A stretch of DNA of 64,000 nucleotides from positions 3,015,501 to 3,079,500 of the forward strand of contig JAVHKY010000054.1 of assembly GCA_035079385.1 (NCBI GenBank). The letters are read 5' to 3'. Position numbers and translations under genes: made by a program. Within the stretch, counting starts at the first letter, position 1, and every line of letters begins with the position of its first letter. Positions 49,600 to 58,577 of the stretch are shown here, piece after piece. Source of the stretch: Aspidiotus rigidus (Eukaryota; Arthropoda; Insecta; Hemiptera; Diaspididae). The notes below the pieces were generated by a model. It searched no databases, was not told the origin of the DNA, and saw only the letters and a list, made by a program, of their open reading frames with translations.

Positions 49600-49714
49600 A
49601 CCTATCGATGAGAATCTTTCTATCATCATCACCGGGGCTCGAACTGCGCATCACAATTCCAGACCTATCCTGCGCGAACGAACCTAGCCTAACACCTACG
49701 GGGACCTATCGATG
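49600..49714 (-). repeat. Candidate tRNA-derived short insertion with 11-bp direct repeats
   Basis: On the minus strand, GGTGTTAGGCTAGGTTCG and CGCAGG resemble a D-arm region, and GCAGTTCGAGCCCCGG resembles a T-arm/B box. The ~93-base segment is flanked by ACCTATCGATG at 49600-49610 and 49704-49714, consistent with a target duplication. Cloverleaf pairing is incomplete, so this is at best a tRNA pseudogene or SINE head. Confidence 0.4.
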
Positions 49715-49888
49715 GTGGAGGTATAATTCCAGTATAGATTTTCGCGATTGAAAATTCGCGCAATTGTGATTGAAATTTCATGAATTTGAATATTAAAAAG
49801 TTAAAGTAATGATAAGATGCATAATTCACAAGACAAAAAGTTACCATCAGAGTCGTAATTCATAAATTTTTTTTATTAAAAAGCGAGC

Positions 49889-49914
49889 GCTTTCGGATAA
49901 AAATCCATCGAAAG
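49889..49914 (-). other. Conserved PLE-type 3'-UTR hairpin (copy 4)
   Basis: On the minus strand CTTTC (49914-49910) pairs with GAAAG (49894-49890), enclosing GGAT/ATCC with a T-rich loop, followed by GAAAGCGCTCG exactly as in copy 1. No PLE coding sequence was recognised upstream, so this may be a heavily truncated insertion. Confidence 0.45.
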
Positions 49915-50101
49915 TCATTGAATCTGTCAAAATTATTATTTATTACTGACTTGACCCTGTTATAAATTGTTTTATTCCTCACTTCCCTCTTCCAGTCCAG
50001 CTGAGGATACTTTGAATGATGGTATTTGTGACGAAGATTCTAAACAGGTATTCATGGAAATTGTTGAATTTCTTTCATTTTTGGTACTGTACCATTGTGC
50101 T

Positions 50102-50223
50102 GCCACGAGATAAGGGACCCATCTTTTATGAAATACTTCTGGAGAAAGAGGTTTCGTGCACAGGTGCATGAGACTCATTTCTCCAAAAGTATTTTGTGAA
50201 ACATGGGTCCCTTATTTTGTGAC
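50102..50223. repeat. Near-palindrome of ~120 bp (foldback hairpin)
   Basis: ATAAGGGACCCATCTTTTAT (50110 onward), GAAATACTTCTGGAGAAA and GTTTCGTGCAC are mirrored by GTGCATGAGACTC, TTTCTCCAAAAGTATTTTGT and ACATGGGTCCCTTATTTTGT around a centre near 50162. Arms are about 80% complementary with almost no loop. It could be a tiny MITE or an inverted-duplication scar. Confidence 0.65.
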
Positions 50224-50269
50224 AGGTAGGCTATTATATTCACCAAATGATTTGTCATTCATTGTTCAT

Positions 50270-50790
50270 CAACGTCGATTTTAAGTCGATTCCCTGTCAA
50301 CAATTGTGGTATTGTGATCGATCAAAAATCGACCATATATCGACGTCGATTTTGAGTCGATTTCCAGTCGACAATTGTCGTGTTGTGATCGACCAAAAAT
50401 CGACCGTACATCGACGTCGATTTTGAGTCGATTTCCAGTCGACAATTGTGGTATTGTGATCGACCAAAAATCGACCATATATCGACGTCGATTTTGAGTC
50501 GATTTCCACGTCGATATACGGTCGATTTTTGGTCGATCACAATACCACAATTGTCGACTGGAAATCGACTCAAAATCGACGTCGTTATACGGTCGACATG
50601 ATATTGGACAAGATGCTTTCTAAGTCGACATCGACGTCGTTAGGCAGTCGATTTACCTTCAAAATCGACTGTAATTTTATGGACTTCAATAAAGACGTCG
50701 ATTTGACGTCGAATTTCAGTCGATTTCGAGTCGACATTGCCGTCGACTCAAAATCGACCCTAAATCGACGGTGGACATGGTTCAATGGGG
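50270..50790. repeat. 71-bp TCGA tandem array ending in an inverted copy
   Basis: CGACGTCGAT recurs at 50341, 50412 and 50483, with a variant at ~50270: exact 71-base spacing. The unit contains GAGTCGATTTCCAGTCGAC, ATTGTGATCGACCAAAAATC and GACCATATATCG. Near 50510 the orientation flips, and 50511-50585 is a reverse-complement unit, making a ~150-bp palindrome. Diverged TCGA words continue to 50790, up to the left end of the MULE. Open frames here are repeat artefacts. Confidence 0.8.
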
Positions 50791-50854
50791 TCCTTCAGAC
50801 TTTTTTGGATTATTTCCCTTAATCCGCGCCGGTACACAGCCTAGTATTCGGATT

Positions 50855-52950
50855 ACGTGACATTTACCTGAAAGATATTTGCCTGACAAATGAAATCCTG
50901 ACAGAGAGAAACCTGACAGACGATTAACCTGAAATAAATTTGCCTGAAAACAAAGAACCTGACGGACGTTTGCCTGAAACTTTTTCCCTGACGAAACATG
51001 TGCCTGAAAGTTTTCGCCTGACAGTAGATTCATCCTCAAAATTATGACGTACCGGAAAGAGCATTTAGCCGTTCTCCAGGATTGTGATTTCAAGGTAAGT
51101 AAACTAAAACGATGAATGAGGAATCAGAAGTAGTTGGTAGAACGAAAAAAAAACCCATGGAAATCGTGGCAAGGAAGTGATGTCCGTGCGGGCTTCAAAG
51201 TACATAATTTATTGCAGTGTTATCGTGAAAATGTCAAACATAAAGGAAATTGGAAACAAACTTCATGTGGACGGTCATTTGTATGTTAAATGCAGAACGC
51301 GGAAGGGCCGCACGTACTGGGACTGCAGAAGGGTACGTAGCGGTTCCTGTCACGTTAGAGCAATCACCGACAATCCGCTGGATCGCTCAAGAATAACGTT
51401 AATCAAAAGTACCCCACATCAACATCCACCAGATGTGGATGAATGCGAGGCTGAAGAGGTCATAGAAAGTCTAAAAAGGAAGGCAGATGAACGTCCAGAG
51501 CTTTCGACGGCGGCGGTAGTTCGTTCGGAAATAGCAGGGCTCACAGCTACCCGAACAAGAGGCATTACGAAGAACGGTCCAGCGTATCCGACGCAAAAAC
51601 GTACCTGCAAACCCGCCCCGGGTTACAGACTTGGGTGCTATACCGGAAGAATTACAGCGCACGTTGGGTAAGGAGCGATTCCTCCTTTATGACTCACATC
51701 CTGAGGGAGTACAAAGTGAATATGAGACCGACGAGGATGAAGAAGAAAATGACGACGAAGCCGAGGAAGAGAATAGGGAACGAGTCATCGTTTACGCCAC
51801 ACGTCGAAACATCGAAATCCTATGCGAAAGCAGTTTATGGTTCTGTGACGGCACCTTTGACGTGTCGCCAAACATCTTCACGCAAGTTTTCACGATCCTT
51901 GGTCTCAGGAGACGCAATGTCGAGAACGGTGAGGGAGTCGCAGTTCCTTTGGTTTACGCGTTGTTACCCGGAAAATCGGCAGCCTTGTACGCGACAGTAT
52001 TACGAGAAGTTCGAAGAGCAGTAGAAGAATACCGCATTAACGCGTGCGTTCCTCTACGTATAATTACCGACTTTGAGTTAAGCATCATTCGGGCCTGCGA
52101 AGAAGTGTACCCGGGCGTACCTGTTAGTTGCTGCTACTTTCACCTCGGCTAATCCATGTACAGGAGGGTACAAGCCGAGGGATTGCAAGGTGCCTACAGG
52201 GATCCGGAAGGTCATTCTGTACGCCGTTTCACCCACATGGTGCTCGCATTGGCCTTTGTGCCGGAGGACGAAGTAGCACATGCATTCGACTTATTGGCTG
52301 CTGAAGCACCCGAAGAAATAGAACCTATACTGGACTACTTTCAAAATACGTACGTAACCGGTAGACCTCGCCGAGGCCGGCGCCGAGCAATCCCTCCGCG
52401 GTATCCCCCCCCCCCCAAAAAAAAAAATGGAGTCAGTAGCAGAATGCGCTTAATAAATCGCACAAAACTAATAACTGCTCTGAGGGGTGGCACAATAGAT
52501 TCAACCAGTTAGTCGGAAAAAGCCACCCTGACATATACACTTTTATACGTGAGTTGCAGAGAGAATAGGCTGCCACGGAATCGTCTATAGCGGAACTTTC
52601 ACTCGGGAGGCGGGTGAAGGTTGTACCCAGGAAAAAATGGTTGGAGCTGCAAGACAGGATTCAGGGCATCGTCACGCAATATAACACATACAAGGGGAAC
52701 AATGACATCATTTCTTATCTCAGAACTCTGAGCTATAACGTTCGGATATCTTGAAGAAAATTAATAAAATAATGTAGAACGTTGAATTTTTTTGTCAGAT
52801 TGGTTTCAGGCAAATGTACGTCAGGTACTTCGTTGTCAAGCAAATTTATTTCGGGTTAATCGTCTGTCAGGTATTTTACTGTCAGGAATTAATTTGTCAG
52901 GCAAATGTCTTTCAGGTAAGCGGCTTCAGGTGAATGTCAGTATACCTGTT
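50855..52950 (+). mobile_element. MULE transposon with motif-reiterated terminal inverted repeats
   Basis: Left (50855-51030) and right (~52787-52950) ends are inverted copies, e.g. GCCTGACAAATGAAATCC versus GCCTGACAAATTAATTCC, and CCTGACAGACGATTAACC versus CCTGACAGACGATTAACC. Each end consists of a dozen 12-16-bp modules beginning CCTGAC or CCTGAA. The ends enclose a MULE transposase. I did not find a convincing 8-11-bp target duplication. The right end has one additional module at its tip, consistent with module gain or loss. Confidence 0.85.
51177..52754 (+). pseudogene. FLYWCH-DDE transposase of Mutator-like element, inactivated
   Basis: 51177-51671 encodes a FLYWCH zinc finger: GHLYVKCRTRKGRTYWDC, C in GSCHVR, and HQH (W, two Cys, two His visible). 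A frameshift near 51640 leads to IPEELQRTLGKERFLLYD, an acidic stretch (TDEDEEENDDEAEEE), and the DDE domain: FCDGTFDVSP (Asp 1), IITDFELSI (Asp 2) and CCYFHLG before a TAA at 52150. The frame continues with YRRVQAEGLQGAYRD. A C12-A11 tract at 52405-52427 precedes another frame change, after which SEGWHNRFNQLVGKSHPDIY supplies the catalytic Glu. A TAG at ~52567 precedes the C-terminal RKKWLELQDR and YLRTLSYN. All three catalytic residues remain; four lesions prevent expression. Confidence 0.88.
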
Positions 52951-53229
52951 CATGAAAACTACCAGTCTAGATGAACCTACAGATGCATGAACTAATTTTT
53001 GAGGCGCCAATTTACGTTTTGTTCTGAGAAAAATGGTGTGACAGGGTTTATGCTCTGATGGAAAAAAATCTGCAAAATTTTTTCGGAAAAAAAGAAGAAC
53101 CACGACACTAATTCGAGGAGGGAGTTTTAAACTTGATAAGGAAAAGCAAGGTCACATGGTGCATCATGATGCCGTCTATTAAACTTGAGGTCTTGCCTAA
53201 TTTCTCTACTTGACTTAAATATTCTAGGA

Positions 53230-54046
53230 GACTTATAAGATCTCAAGTGTACAATTCTAGTTTATTAGTTGGCAGTAGAAGTACTTTCGGGTGTTACCCC
53301 ATCATTAGTTTCATCGCTACTGAGGAAAACCCGGTTCTAAAGCCTAACACTGTAATCTGATTGGCTACAAGAATACTGCATCGTGATTGGTTTATCCGCC
53401 TATGTGCTGCGTTTCTATTGGCCAACAGAGTTTGCTGCCATCCTATTGGTCGATTTTGTTCTTTCCGTCGATCTTGTTAATTCACCAAGCTGAATAATCT
53501 TTCGCTGTCAAATGTGATTACATTGTTCAAAAAGCTATAGTTATTCTTCACTTTGCCTTCGCAATGTGCATCTGTTTCCAGAGTTTTCTGATCACGCGGT
53601 TTTCCACATGTATGTTTTCGAATATCCTTTCGCACCATTATGCTTTCTTCATTGCAGTATATTTGCCTAACAGTGATTTGCTATCTTTTGTATCCTTCGA
53701 TGTTTCGTGCTCCTTTCCCCTGATGTCGAACTTTCTCCCAGTCTCACTAATGTAGATACCTCAGAACTCTCCGCAACTGAGCTTGTACACTCTGCTCAAG
53801 CTTCCCTTGTCCTTTTCCTCCATCTGGTTAATGTCTCTTCACCATGGGCGGGTTGTTATGGATACCCACATTCACATCATAACTGCTGAACGTCTTTAGT
53901 CTTATTTGTGTACTTTTCTATGTATGGTACTGATCTGGCGTACTTCCTCATCGTACTGTCCGGGTTTCCTTCTCATTTTCATTTTCCCGAAGACTCCCTC
54001 AACAATGCTTTTAGAGTAGTTGTTGGCTGCTGCGATCTGCTTTACT
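53230..54046 (-). pseudogene. Truncated PLE of the 36305-37910 family
   Basis: The minus strand shows a decayed GIY-YIG core (LSRVYKLSC, GIYISETGRKFDIRGKEH with YIG changed to YIS), its C-terminal region, and a 3' UTR collinear with 36000-36360 (ATGTGATTACATTGTTCAA shared apart from single changes). Homology ends abruptly at ~54046 where the 45-bp repeat family begins. Stops are frequent. Confidence 0.75.
53267..53330 (-). ncRNA. Degraded hammerhead ribozyme copy
   Basis: Aligned to 36032-36088, the core reads CTAATGA instead of CTGANGA (the essential G is changed). Helix II is GGGGTAACACC; GAAA and GTAC are retained; the cleavage position reads TT. Helix I keeps only AGTAG/CTACT. Predicted inactive. 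Confidence 0.6.
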
Positions 54047-54178
54047 ATGAGCGGGGGAGACATTTTCAGGAAATTTCTACGTCCCCGAGCGCGAGAGTGT
54101 CCGAGATTGATGATTTTATCAACATATAGGAGGGGAACTTAAGGAATTTTGACCTTGGAGCTATATAAGATAGAAGAG
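54047..54178. repeat. Interspersed repeat flanking the PLE insertion
   Basis: TTTTCAGGAAATTT, CGAGCGCGAG, GATGATTTTATCA and CCTTGGAGCTATATAAGA match 57726-57840. The repeat is interrupted at TAGAAGAG (54171-54178) by the PLE and resumes at 57461. Confidence 0.6.
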
Positions 54179-54380
54179 AGAATCAATGCGGTTTCTCAAT
54201 TTATGGCCAGAAATACTAGACGAAGTCATACTCAAGCGAGTAATACAAACGGAGTAATTTACAATTCTAGCCACAGAAATTAAACGACGCCCTTGCGCTT
54301 TCGATTAAACAATCATTGTCAACGGGGACTGGAAAGCGACTGAACAAACTCCGGCTGTAAATTAGAAACATACGAGGAAA

Positions 54381-54868
54381 TCAGGATTGAACCAGCGAGT
54401 CATCACGACGTGAATCATACTCGTAAACTAGTTCAATCAACCCCTCATCAGGTATGTAACTGTTGAGCACATTTAGGTCGTCGTTATTTAAATGACGGAT
54501 TATTTCGATGTGTTCTAACGCTTTCCGCTTCGAATGCGCGTTTTCTCTATAGAGGAGGACCCCGGACCCCTCTTTAATGCTATGGCCGCTAGTGATTAGA
54601 TGGTCCGCAAACGCCGATTCACCTGTATCCTTCTTTCCCACACCTTCCTATGTTCAGCGATTCTAATTTTCAACTGACGGCCTGTCTCGCCGATATAAAT
54701 TCCGTTACAATCCTTACACTCAACTTGATACACACCACTCCTCTCGGCCAGTTGGATGGGGTCTTTTAGCCTAACCAATAAACTTTTTATGGTATTGGGG
54801 TTGTAATACACAGGCCGAAATCCGAAGGGGCGTAAGACACGACTCAATTGAGATGAAAACTGCCCCAA
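54381..54868 (-). pseudogene. GIY-YIG domain in the inverted left arm
   Basis: The minus strand encodes QLSRVLRPFGFRPVYYNPNT, GVYQVECKDCNGIYIGETGR and, after one frameshift near 54630 (AWEKKN-type region reads VWERRIQ), ESAFADHLITSGHSIKEGS to DSRRDDSLVQS. It is near-identical to the right arm but keeps KRKALEHIEII where the right arm has a stop (KRKA then TGA), so the two arms complement each other's lesions. Confidence 0.8.
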
Positions 54869-54989
54869 GAACGGAAGCCTTATCCAATGCTCTCTACTGT
54901 TTAGGGCCGTATTGCGTTCTCATCTCACATATGGTTTCTTCGCAAATGTTTAAAATTACACCTTAAGCCTAATTTCATTAAGTTTCGGT

Positions 54990-55516
54990 TGTTTTCGGAT
55001 TGCGATCGTACCACCAAAAAATTGGAAAAATTCCTGACGGAAAATGGATCCGCACTGAATTGCGGAGGTGGCATGGAAAGTTGAATGTCACCACTAGGCT
55101 GAACTTATTGGTCCATTCTAGACTTTCTAGCCTACTGCATCCGGGTGAGTTGGATCTGTTTATTAAGGCTATTAATGTTAAATGCCGCGGTTTTGAAGCT
55201 AAATTGAAAAGGAAGAAAAATAAGAAACTTTGTTCCCTCCAGAAAAAGAAAGAAAATTTGAATAACCCCGCTGTCCAGGAAGTGAGACCTGAGGTCAGTG
55301 TTATCCAAAACTTCCAACCGCGCATTATAAATATTGCAGTCACGTTGAGTTCAGGTGTGATGAGTTGAATTTATTAGAGAAAGGGTTGAAGTTCGGATTA
55401 CCCCCTCTTAATAATAGTAATGCTTTGGCTAATGTTGTTGCCGACCTCGAGGTGAAAATCGGGCCGGGGTTAATACTCAAAAAAATTAAGCTGCTCTTGT
55501 CCGCAATACCCCCCTC
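54990..55516 (+). pseudogene. PLE N-terminal region, frameshifted
   Basis: 55000-55368 reads GKWIRTELRRWHGKLNVTTR, FEAKLKRKKNKKL and INIAVTLSSG. A frameshift near 55360 leads to DELNLLEKGLKFGLPPLNN and ALANVVADLEVKIGPG (to ~55524), the conserved LS...L...E..LL.KGLKF..P motif preceding PLE reverse transcriptases. Another shift near 55520 joins the long RT frame. Confidence 0.75.
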
Positions 55517-57293
55517 CCTCGTATAAACAATTACGCAATTGAGGTGATTAAGGGATTAAAGAGGAGGGTCAGGGAGGAGGGCTTAATCATCACGAAGGCT
55601 GACAAAAGTAATGCCATTGTCGTGATGGAGAAGTACTCCTACGTCTCCAAGGTCTATGACGTTCTCGGCCAGTGTGGTGCTAAGGAAAACGACAGTTTCA
55701 ATTTTCCTAAACACGTAAAAGAAGTTAGACGTGTGATAAACGAGTGTGAATTTATTATTAAAACTCCCTCGCTAAAAAGATTGCTCCTGGAGCCCAACCC
55801 TGTGCCTCCCCACTTGTACGGGCTACCAAAAGTCCATAAAAAAAATAACCCGATGCGTCCGGTCGTATCCTGTGTGTCCTCCCCCACGTACGCTCTGGCG
55901 AAATTTTTGGACCGATGGTTTAAATCGAGAGTTGACCATGAGTCACCTTACTCGGTGAAAAATTCGGTCTCCTTGGATGATAGGCTTAAGGATAATATTC
56001 TTCCGCTGGGATCGACCCTGTGTTCATTTGATGTGGTCGGCCTGTTCCCCAATATCCCCAGAGCAACCGCCATGCAACATATGGGAGACCTTTTGATTCA
56101 AACAAATGTTCGCCAAGAAGAATTGGGTGAATTTTTCAATCTCCTCAATATTTGTTGGTCTCCCAATTATTGCAAATTCGATAACAAGTTTTTTGAGTTT
56201 CCTGAAGAGGTTGGAATACCCATCGGTTCTCCTTTGGGTTCTCTCATTTCGGAGGTCTTTATGTCTAAGTTTGAGCTCGATTTGTTCTCCTCTGGCAGTG
56301 CGTATTTAGATCAGATTTATTATTGGTACAGGTATGTCGACGATGTGTTGTGTACGTGGACTGGTCCCCGAGAGCTCCTTTTGGAGTTTCTCCAGTATCT
56401 AAATAATCAATATCCTTCTATAAAATTTACTTTAGAAATTGGTGGCGCATCTATTAATTACTTGGATTTGACGATCTGTAATAGATACGGTATCCATGAG
56501 TTCGCCATATACAGGAAAGATACTGCGACCGATATTACTGTCCACGGAAAATCTTTTTGCCCTGTAGCCCATAAATATGCTGGATTTAACAGCTTAATCC
56601 ATCGACTGACTAGTATTCCTCTCAATCAGTCAGCCTTCCAAAAAGAGGTATTACCTATAAAGCACTTAGCCAGAGTGAATGAAGTGAACTTAGACATTGA
56701 TCTTATGATCCAAAGGAAAGTTACTCGAAAATGCCTCGATTCCACCACCTCCCTCCCCCGCAATACGGCCCTTAACAGTAGAGAGCGTTGGATAAGGCTT
56801 CCGTTCTTGAGGCAGTTTTCATCTCAATTTAGTCGTGTCCTACGCCCCTTCGGATTTCGGCCTGTTTATTACAACCCCAATACCATAAAAAGTTTATTGG
56901 TTAGGCTAAAAGACCCCATCCAACTGGCCGAGAGGAGTGGTGTGTATCAAGTTGAGTGTAAGGATTGTAACGGAATTTATATCGGCGAGACAGGCCGTCA
57001 GTTGAAAATTAGAATCGCTGAACATAGGAAGGCGTGGGAAAAGAAGAATATAGGTGAATCGGCGTTTGTGGACCATCTAATCACTAGCGGCCATAGCATT
57101 AAAGAGGGGTCCGAGGTCCTTTTCTATAGAGAAAACGCGTATTCGAAGCGGAAAGCGTGAGAACACATCGAAATAATCCGTCATTTAAATAACGACGACC
57201 TTAATGTGCTCAACAGATACATACCTGATGAGGGGTTGATTGAACTAGTTTACGAGTATGATTCACGTCGTGATGACTCGCTGGTTCAATCCT
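55517..57293 (+). pseudogene. Penelope-like reverse transcriptase plus GIY-YIG endonuclease
   Basis: The 538-codon frame to 57160 extends upstream of the ATG (INNYAIEVIKGLKRR). RT motifs in order: GLIITKADKSNAIVVM; PHLYGLPKVHKK; MRPVVSCVSSPTYALAKFLD; LCSFDVVGLFPNIP (Asp); VGIPIGSPLGSLISEVFM; WYRYVDDVLCTW (YVDD catalytic pair); INYLDLTI; FAIYRKDTATD; HKYAGFNSLIHRLTSIPLN. The linker is RPFGFRPVYYNPNT. The GIY-YIG core is SGVYQVECKDCNGIYIGETG with R and EH following. A TGA at 57158 cuts the last ~42 residues, which continue in frame to VQS at 57293. PLE RTs are related to telomerase; the nuclease cuts target DNA. All RT catalytic residues are intact, but frame breaks upstream and this stop make the copy defective. 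Confidence 0.9.
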
Positions 57294-57338
57294 GATTTCC
57301 TCGTATGTTTCTAGTTCACAGCCGGAGTTGGTTCAGTC

Positions 57339-57379
57339 GCTTTCCAGTTCCCGTTGACAATGATTGTTTAATCGAAAGC
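57339..57379 (+). other. Conserved hairpin in PLE 3' UTR (copy 3)
   Basis: GCTTTC (57339-57344) pairs with GAAAGC (57374-57379); inner stem GATT (57362-57365) / AATC (57370-57373), loop GTTT. The inverted left arm carries the same structure at 54297-54337. Confidence 0.5.
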
Positions 57380-57469
57380 ACCCCGGCGTCGTTTAATTTC
57401 TGAGGCTAAAATTGTAAATTACTCCGTTTGTATTACTTGCTTGAGTATGACCTCGTCTAATAGAAGAGG

Positions 57470-58480
57470 GACTCGAAAAAATTTCGAATTCCAAGCTATA
57501 TAATGGGATGGGGACTTGGAAAAATGTTGATCTTCGAGCTATATATGAAGACCTATCTGTACAAAGGGCGTCCGATCATTGTATTTCTTATAAGACGGAC
57601 GCCCTTTGTACAGATAGGTCCTCATATATGATAGAAGAACCTTCATTACTATACAACATGGTTTAAAAGTCGAAATTTTTCAAAGTTCCCCTCCTATTAG
57701 CGGAGAACCCGCTTTGCCTTTTTTTGGGGGACTTTCAGGAAATTTTCTTCCGCGAGCGACCCCAGGTTGATGACGTCACAGAGGGGGGGGGGCCTTGGAA
57801 AAATATCGACTCTCGAGCTATACAGTATATGATAGGAAGGGGACTTAGAAAAACGACGGCTTCCTTAACGAAGTTGAACAAGGAACGGAGGAAACCTGTT
57901 CTATGAGTCAAATTGTTATATGATAGGAGGGTCCTCCTCCTATCATATATGGCTCGAGAGTCGAAATTTTTCCATGTTTTTCGCCGGATGGTTAACGCCG
58001 TGCACTAAAATTTTCAAAAAGCCCGTCATAGAACAGGTTCCTCGTTAAAATTTTGACCCTCGAGCTATACATAATACAGGAGGGATGATAGGAGTCAACA
58101 TTCTTCCAAGTTTTTCGCCGGACAGCGCACGGCGTAAATTTCGACTCTTGAGCCATCTATTATAGGAGGGGGATTAAGATAAATTTCGAACCTTGAGCTA
58201 TGTGTGATAGGATGGGCCATGTGGGATCTAAAAAATGTACATTGTGACGTCACAAGACTGACCTACAAAGTCATCAAATTGTGGCGTCACAGACCCGGAT
58301 TTTGGAGCTATTATGATAGGATCGTGACTGAGAAAGCTATATATGACACGACCTCCAAACTATATACAATAGAAGGGTAATTTGGAAAATATGACGTCAT
58401 CAAAGTGTGCCGTCACAAGCCCCACCTCCAAGCTATATAATTATGATAAGAAGGCGGTTTCGAAAAAAAGGTTAAATTAC
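57470..58480. repeat. Interspersed 45-bp-type repeat block with TGACGTCA motifs
   Basis: Repeated AGCTATATATGATAGAAGRG, GACTTGGAAAAAT and ACTCTCGAGCTATA phrases in both orientations. Includes a third header/arm element (57855-58039: ACGGCTTCCTTAACGAAGTT, arms AACCTGTTCTA and TAGAACAGGTT). TGACGTCA-type palindromes at ~57770, 58241 and 58391. A G10 tract lies at 57783-57792. No gene. Confidence 0.7.
57541..57629. mobile_element. Tiny near-perfect hairpin MITE (89 bp)
   Basis: GACCTATCTGTACAAAGGG (57549-57567, arm 57541-57574) is mirrored by 57596-57629 with one mismatch in 34 pairs, around a 21-base loop. The flanking ATATATGA on both sides matches the uninterrupted repeat consensus, suggesting an 8-bp target duplication, though it overlaps the arm ends. 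Confidence 0.75.
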
Positions 58481-58487
58481 CAAATAA

Positions 58488-58577
58488 CGCCGTTGACAAC
58501 TGGTTCTGGGTAATTGACAACATTATTGACAATTCCTCCCACTAATTTGACAAAGCTGTTGTCAATTGGATCTAGGT
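58488..58577. repeat. 33-bp minisatellite, left of R1-like insertion
   Basis: TTGACAACTGGTTCTGGGT, ATTGACAACATTATTGACAA and TTGTCAATTGGATCTAGGT are diverged 33-base modules of the array that resumes at 61289. Confidence 0.75.

Larger units (their letters stand above)
54217..57460 (+). mobile_element. Penelope-like element with ~700-bp terminal inverted repeats
   Basis: 54217-54916 is an inverted, nearly identical copy of 56760-57460 (from GCAATACGGCCCTTAACAG through the GIY-YIG tail and 3' UTR to GTATGACCTCGTCTA). TAGAAGAG occurs at 54171-54178 and 57461-57468 inside the split flanking repeat, a plausible target duplication, with ~38 extra bases left of the arm. An inverted partial 3' copy upstream of a main body is a recognised PLE arrangement. 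The strong similarity of the arms points to a recent insertion. Confidence 0.85.

Noticed and set aside
50281..50822. Several 66-97-codon frames rich in KSTQNRR / IDRKST on both strands
   Set aside because: They are translations of the TCGA 71-bp array in all phases.
50840..52975. Target duplication AGTAT around the large MULE
   Set aside because: Only five bases match between AGTATTCGG and AGTATACCT; too short to call.
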